A program made the translations under genes and the position numbers. A stretch of DNA of 7,722 bases. It comes from Candidatus Woesearchaeota archaeon (GTDB lineage Archaea; Nanobdellota; Nanobdellia; Woesearchaeales; GW2011-AR4). Below the pieces are notes generated by a model that saw nothing but the letters and a program-made list of their open reading frames with translations, did not search any database and was not told the origin of the DNA. The stretch covers positions 1 through 7,722 of the forward strand of contig JACOZO010000051.1 in the NCBI GenBank assembly GCA_016181325.1. The letters run 5' to 3'. Of the stretch, positions 6,636-7,722 are shown piece after piece; position 1 is the stretch's first letter, and each line of letters starts with the position of its first letter.

Positions 6636-6665
6636 TTCCTGAAGAGCAAGGCAAGCCTGCTTATT
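6636..6665 (-). other. tRNA-Phe intron 1 (20/21, D loop), 30 bases
   Basis: Removal gives the standard archaeal D arm GCTC-AGCCTGGGA-GAGC. The central helix is CCTG (6671-6668) with CAGG (6641-6638), four Watson-Crick pairs. The bulges are GG^A and AA^A, and the outer helix is the D stem itself with A14 and G15 unpaired between. The intron folds on AGCA with TGCT. Splice-site bases match those of intron 3. Confidence 0.78.
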
Positions 6666-6697
6666 CCCAGGCTGAGCTACCGCCCCTTTAAGGCCAA

Positions 6698-6718
6698 GTA
6701 CTTAAACCCCATTTAAAT
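6698..6718 (-). promoter_or_regulatory. TATA box of tRNA-Phe
   Basis: On the minus strand ATTTAAAT occupies 6718-6711 and a second T/A element, GTTTAAGTA, 6706-6698. The first is centred about 25 bases before 6690, placing transcription start just ahead of the tRNA 5' end at 6686. It lies in the gap after the stop of the upstream minus-strand gene, so the tRNA probably has its own promoter. Confidence 0.6.
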
Positions 6719-6730
6719 GGTTTTTGTTTT

Positions 6731-6955
6731 CTATTTCCTTTTCAGATTACTTTTAAGAGTCTTTCCAATATCCTTTAATTCCCCAAGAATTTCATTCAGA
6801 AGCTTGTCTTTTCTTCTGGCATAATAATACTGTACAATGGCGAATATGAGATACAGGCCGAAAATGCCGCCAACAAGGAATTCCAAAGTGCCGACCAAGT
6901 TCTTAATTGGCTCCAGCAAAGGCTCCAAAGGCATGATTTGAGTGACATTGCTCAT
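6731..6955 (-). CDS. small single-pass membrane protein of unknown function
   Basis: This 74-residue protein has a short polar N-terminus (residues 1-18), one hydrophobic helix at about 22-45 containing GGIFGLYLIF, an aromatic-basic stop-transfer edge (YYYARRKD, 43-50), and a charged amphipathic C-terminal helix (51-74, ILGELKDIGKTLK) that could form a coiled coil in the cytosol. No family is recognised with certainty; the plan, a membrane anchor plus a short coiled coil, suggests a partner-binding or multimeric protein. The ATG at 6955 is chosen because a TATA box lies about 29 bases upstream, which makes the transcript essentially leaderless; no Shine-Dalgarno is visible. It stands alone between the OB-fold gene and the tRNA. 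Confidence 0.8.
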   Translation of the reverse strand: MSNVTQIMPLEPLLEPIKNLVGTLEFLVGGIFGLYLIFAIVQYYYARRKDKLLNEILGELKDIGKTLKSNLKRK

Positions 6956-6977
6956 ATGCAGTAATCCGGATTATTAG

Positions 6978-6990
6978 TATTTAAATATTT
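6978..6990 (-). promoter_or_regulatory. TATA box of the small membrane protein gene
   Basis: The minus strand reads AAATATTTAAATA across 6990-6978. Transcription starting about 25 bases on falls near 6959, four bases before the ATG at 6955, so the message is probably leaderless. Confidence 0.6.
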
Positions 6991-7034
6991 AGCAATCAAA
7001 ACAATGCAAGAATGAATTGTTATCACTATAATAA

Positions 7035-7424
7035 TTATATCCCTTCAACATCCTCTTCATCAACATTAACAGGCTCTTCGGCATCAGCAGGGGGCGCGTT
7101 TGTGTATACTGTCTTCTTTTCCGCAATGTCCGCCTTTCCCACAACCTCAAGCTTGCCCATCCTTCCTGTTGTCAGCTGAAGCTCGCCCTGCCATTCGTTG
7201 ACATAGCCGTTGACCAGATGAATCTTGTCTCCTGCCTTCACCTTGTCTATGTCCTCATTCCACAGGGTAAGGTTTATTTTTGTCCCGGTTTCGTCGCTTG
7301 CAGAAGCGGTGGCGACCCTTCCGCTCTTGCCGAACTTCTGGAATTCCCTTGGCTGGCCTATCTCATGAACATCCAGATTTATGTCGACATTTCCCTGTTT
7401 TGCCTGTAATTCCTTTACTAACAT
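7035..7424 (-). CDS. OB-fold nucleic-acid-binding protein (SOSS-B/archaeal SSB-RPA type)
   Basis: This 129-residue protein carries a single OB fold at residues about 3-97 and an acidic tail (115-129, EEPVNVDEEDVEGI). The order of strands and the signatures GRVATASASDETG (35-47), INLTLWNED (50-58), AGDKIHLVNGYVNEWQGE (64-81) and LQLTTGRMGKLEVVG (82-96) follow the SOSS-B1/hSSB1 and archaeal SSB pattern, including the aromatic residues expected to stack on bases (Trp 55, Tyr 74, Trp 78). Proteins of this type bind single-stranded DNA in replication and repair; RNA binding cannot be excluded. The acidic tail recalls the partner-binding tail of bacterial SSB. The ATG at 7424 is preferred to an in-frame GTG at 7433, because that GTG lies inside the GGTGAT ribosome binding site of the ATG. 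It follows the eL41-like gene by 28 bases and probably shares its transcript. Confidence 0.88.
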   Translation of the reverse strand: MLVKELQAKQGNVDINLDVHEIGQPREFQKFGKSGRVATASASDETGTKINLTLWNEDIDKVKAGDKIHLVNGYVNEWQGELQLTTGRMGKLEVVGKADIAEKKTVYTNAPPADAEEPVNVDEEDVEGI

Positions 7425-7452
7425 GATAATCACCCAAAACTTGCCAAGAAGC

Positions 7453-7563
7453 TTACTTGGACCTATGCTGCTTCCTTAATCTTCGCTCTTTCTTCATCCT
7501 TTTGCGCTGCCATTTCCAGCGCATCTGACCTTTTTTCTTCCACCTGCGGGAACTCCTTTTCAT
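7453..7563 (-). CDS. eL41-like tiny basic ribosomal protein (36 residues, or 23 from an inner start)
   Basis: The C-terminal 23 residues, MRWKWQRKRMKKERRLRKQH then RSK, closely resemble the eukaryotic/archaeal large-subunit protein eL41 (about 25 residues, MRAKWRKKRMRRLKRKRRK type). It would be a single Arg/Lys-rich helix buried in rRNA at the subunit interface. Two starts are possible. The ATG at 7563 adds MKRSSRRWKKKGQ and agrees with the TATA box: transcription would begin within about 3 bases of it, leaderless. The ATG at 7524 gives the family's usual length but would need internal initiation (AGGTGG lies about 13-18 bases upstream). I list the longer form. Proteins this small are usually missed by automatic gene finding. 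It heads a two-gene unit with the OB-fold protein. Confidence 0.72.
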   Translation of the reverse strand: MKRSSRRWKKKGQMRWKWQRKRMKKERRLRKQHRSK

Positions 7564-7583
7564 CAGGCTGAGATTTTTTATGG

Positions 7584-7597
7584 TATATTTAAATATT
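7584..7597 (-). promoter_or_regulatory. TATA box of the eL41/OB-fold operon
   Basis: TATATTTAAATATT spans the site (minus strand AATATTTAAATATA). Its centre, near 7590, predicts a start of transcription near 7565, immediately before the ATG at 7563. It is divergent to the promoter at 7646-7657. Confidence 0.6.
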
Positions 7598-7645
7598 GCT
7601 ATAAATTGCCGGAATTGCCGATGGGCCTGCATTGAATCAGAATGA

Positions 7646-7657
7646 TTTTTATAATGG
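7646..7657 (+). promoter_or_regulatory. TATA box of the gene starting at the right edge
   Basis: TTTTTATAATGG lies with its centre near 7651, about 25 bases before the ATG at 7676. This suggests a leaderless plus-strand transcript divergent from the eL41/OB-fold unit. Confidence 0.5.
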
Positions 7658-7675
7658 CAAATTCTTACCATGATT

Positions 7676-7722
7676 ATGGACAGAAAACTCGAGTATGCCA
7701 TTGTTGCTGTCATTTTTGCGGT
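7676..7722 (+). CDS. start of a plus-strand gene cut by the window end; N-terminus looks membrane-bound or secreted
   Basis: Only 15 codons are visible: MDRKLEYAIVAVIFA. A short basic N-terminus followed by a hydrophobic run is what a signal peptide or first membrane helix looks like. An in-frame ATG at 7670 would add two residues (Met-Ile). The TATA position favours 7676 with no leader. Function cannot be judged from this fragment. Confidence 0.5.
   Translation, partial: MDRKLEYAIVAVIFA

Larger units (their letters stand above)
6517..6686 (-). tRNA. tRNA-Phe(GAA) interrupted by three introns
   Basis: Read on the minus strand. Exon 1 (6686-6666): acceptor GGGGCGG, TA, D stem GCTC, D loop AGCCTGGG. 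Exon 2 (6635-6619): A21, D stem GAGC, A26, anticodon stem CACGG, loop CTGAAG with anticodon GAA at 6622-6620. Exon 3 (6582-6576): A38, stem CCGTG, G44. Exon 4 (6545-6517): TGTC, T stem ATGGA, loop TTCAAAT, stem TCCAT, acceptor CCGCCCC, discriminator A73. Spliced length is 74, all four stems are fully Watson-Crick, and U8, A14, G15-C48, G18-G19, U33 and T54-T55-C56 are in place. CCA is not encoded. Without removing three segments no acceptable D arm, anticodon arm or five-base variable loop forms. A 37/38 intron is the common archaeal position; additional introns at 20/21 and 44/45 are unusual and best known from Thermoproteales. The tRNA product is therefore very likely charged with Phe, provided all three introns are spliced. 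Confidence 0.9.

Noticed and set aside
6628..6650. A hairpin reading TGCTCTTCAGGAAAGAGCA that looks like an anticodon arm with CAG (Leu), or a single-intron tRNA with that anticodon.
   Set aside because: The loop is the wrong size for a 5+7 arm, and it leaves no match for the rest of the D arm or a proper variable loop. The bases are explained as the end of intron 1 plus the D stem GAGC, which gives a complete tRNA-Phe.
6516..6716. Plus-strand open frame of 66 codons.
   Set aside because: It is the antisense of the tRNA-Phe gene and its promoter, with no ribosome binding site or protein-like pattern.
7425..7433. GTG start for the OB-fold gene, three codons upstream.
   Set aside because: That GTG is part of the GGTGAT ribosome binding site for the ATG at 7424.
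7453..7713. An 86-codon version of the eL41-like frame.
   Set aside because: The upstream part runs through the divergent promoters (TATA boxes at 7584-7597 and 7646-7657) and has no protein character; only the last 36 codons are credible.

Overview
The window looks archaeal, most likely from a small-genome DPANN-type lineage close to Woesearchaeota/Pacearchaeota; that placement is inferred from gene content, not tested. Evidence for Archaea: TATA boxes of the TTTAAA/TTATAA type sit about 25 bases before most starts, several transcripts appear leaderless, other starts carry GGTGA-type ribosome binding sites, a tRNA gene has no encoded CCA and is interrupted by bulge-helix-bulge introns, and there is a tiny eL41-like ribosomal protein, a SOSS-B/RPA-type OB-fold protein, and an archaeal-style pilus or secretion ATPase with its membrane platform.

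Layout. 1-831 (+) is the 3' part of an NAD(P)HX dehydratase gene, cut by the window edge. It converges with, and overlaps by 9 bases, a minus-strand gene (823-1374) for a coiled-coil protein of unknown function. 1375-1823 has no convincing gene. It holds the coiled-coil gene's promoter, a GC-richer block with several strong inverted repeats (1500-1644) of unknown nature, and a very AT-rich promoter region with a 25-bp palindrome. From 1824 to 6482 (+) runs a three-gene operon: a 46-residue ribbon-helix-helix (RHH) DNA-binding protein, a 766-residue type II/IV secretion ATPase starting one base after the RHH stop codon, and a 726-residue TadC-like membrane protein with two T2SSF-type halves. 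The ATPase and platform would form the motor of a type IV pilus-like machine. The RHH protein is the obvious candidate regulator. No pilin, prepilin peptidase or substrate is visible.

From 6517 to the end the genes are small and mostly on the minus strand: a tRNA-Phe(GAA) gene that can be read only if three introns are removed (mature length 74, gene length 170), a 74-residue single-pass membrane protein, and an eL41/OB-fold pair sharing one promoter. At the right edge a divergent plus-strand gene begins (about 7676) and runs out of the window.

The most notable signal is the tRNA-Phe gene. Introns lie at 20/21, 37/38 and 44/45; the first and third are both 30 bases and share the same splice-site bases, and the exon between the second and third is only 7 bases. 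Second are the RHH micro-gene with its palindromic promoter ahead of the pilus motor, and the structured, otherwise empty block at 1500-1644.
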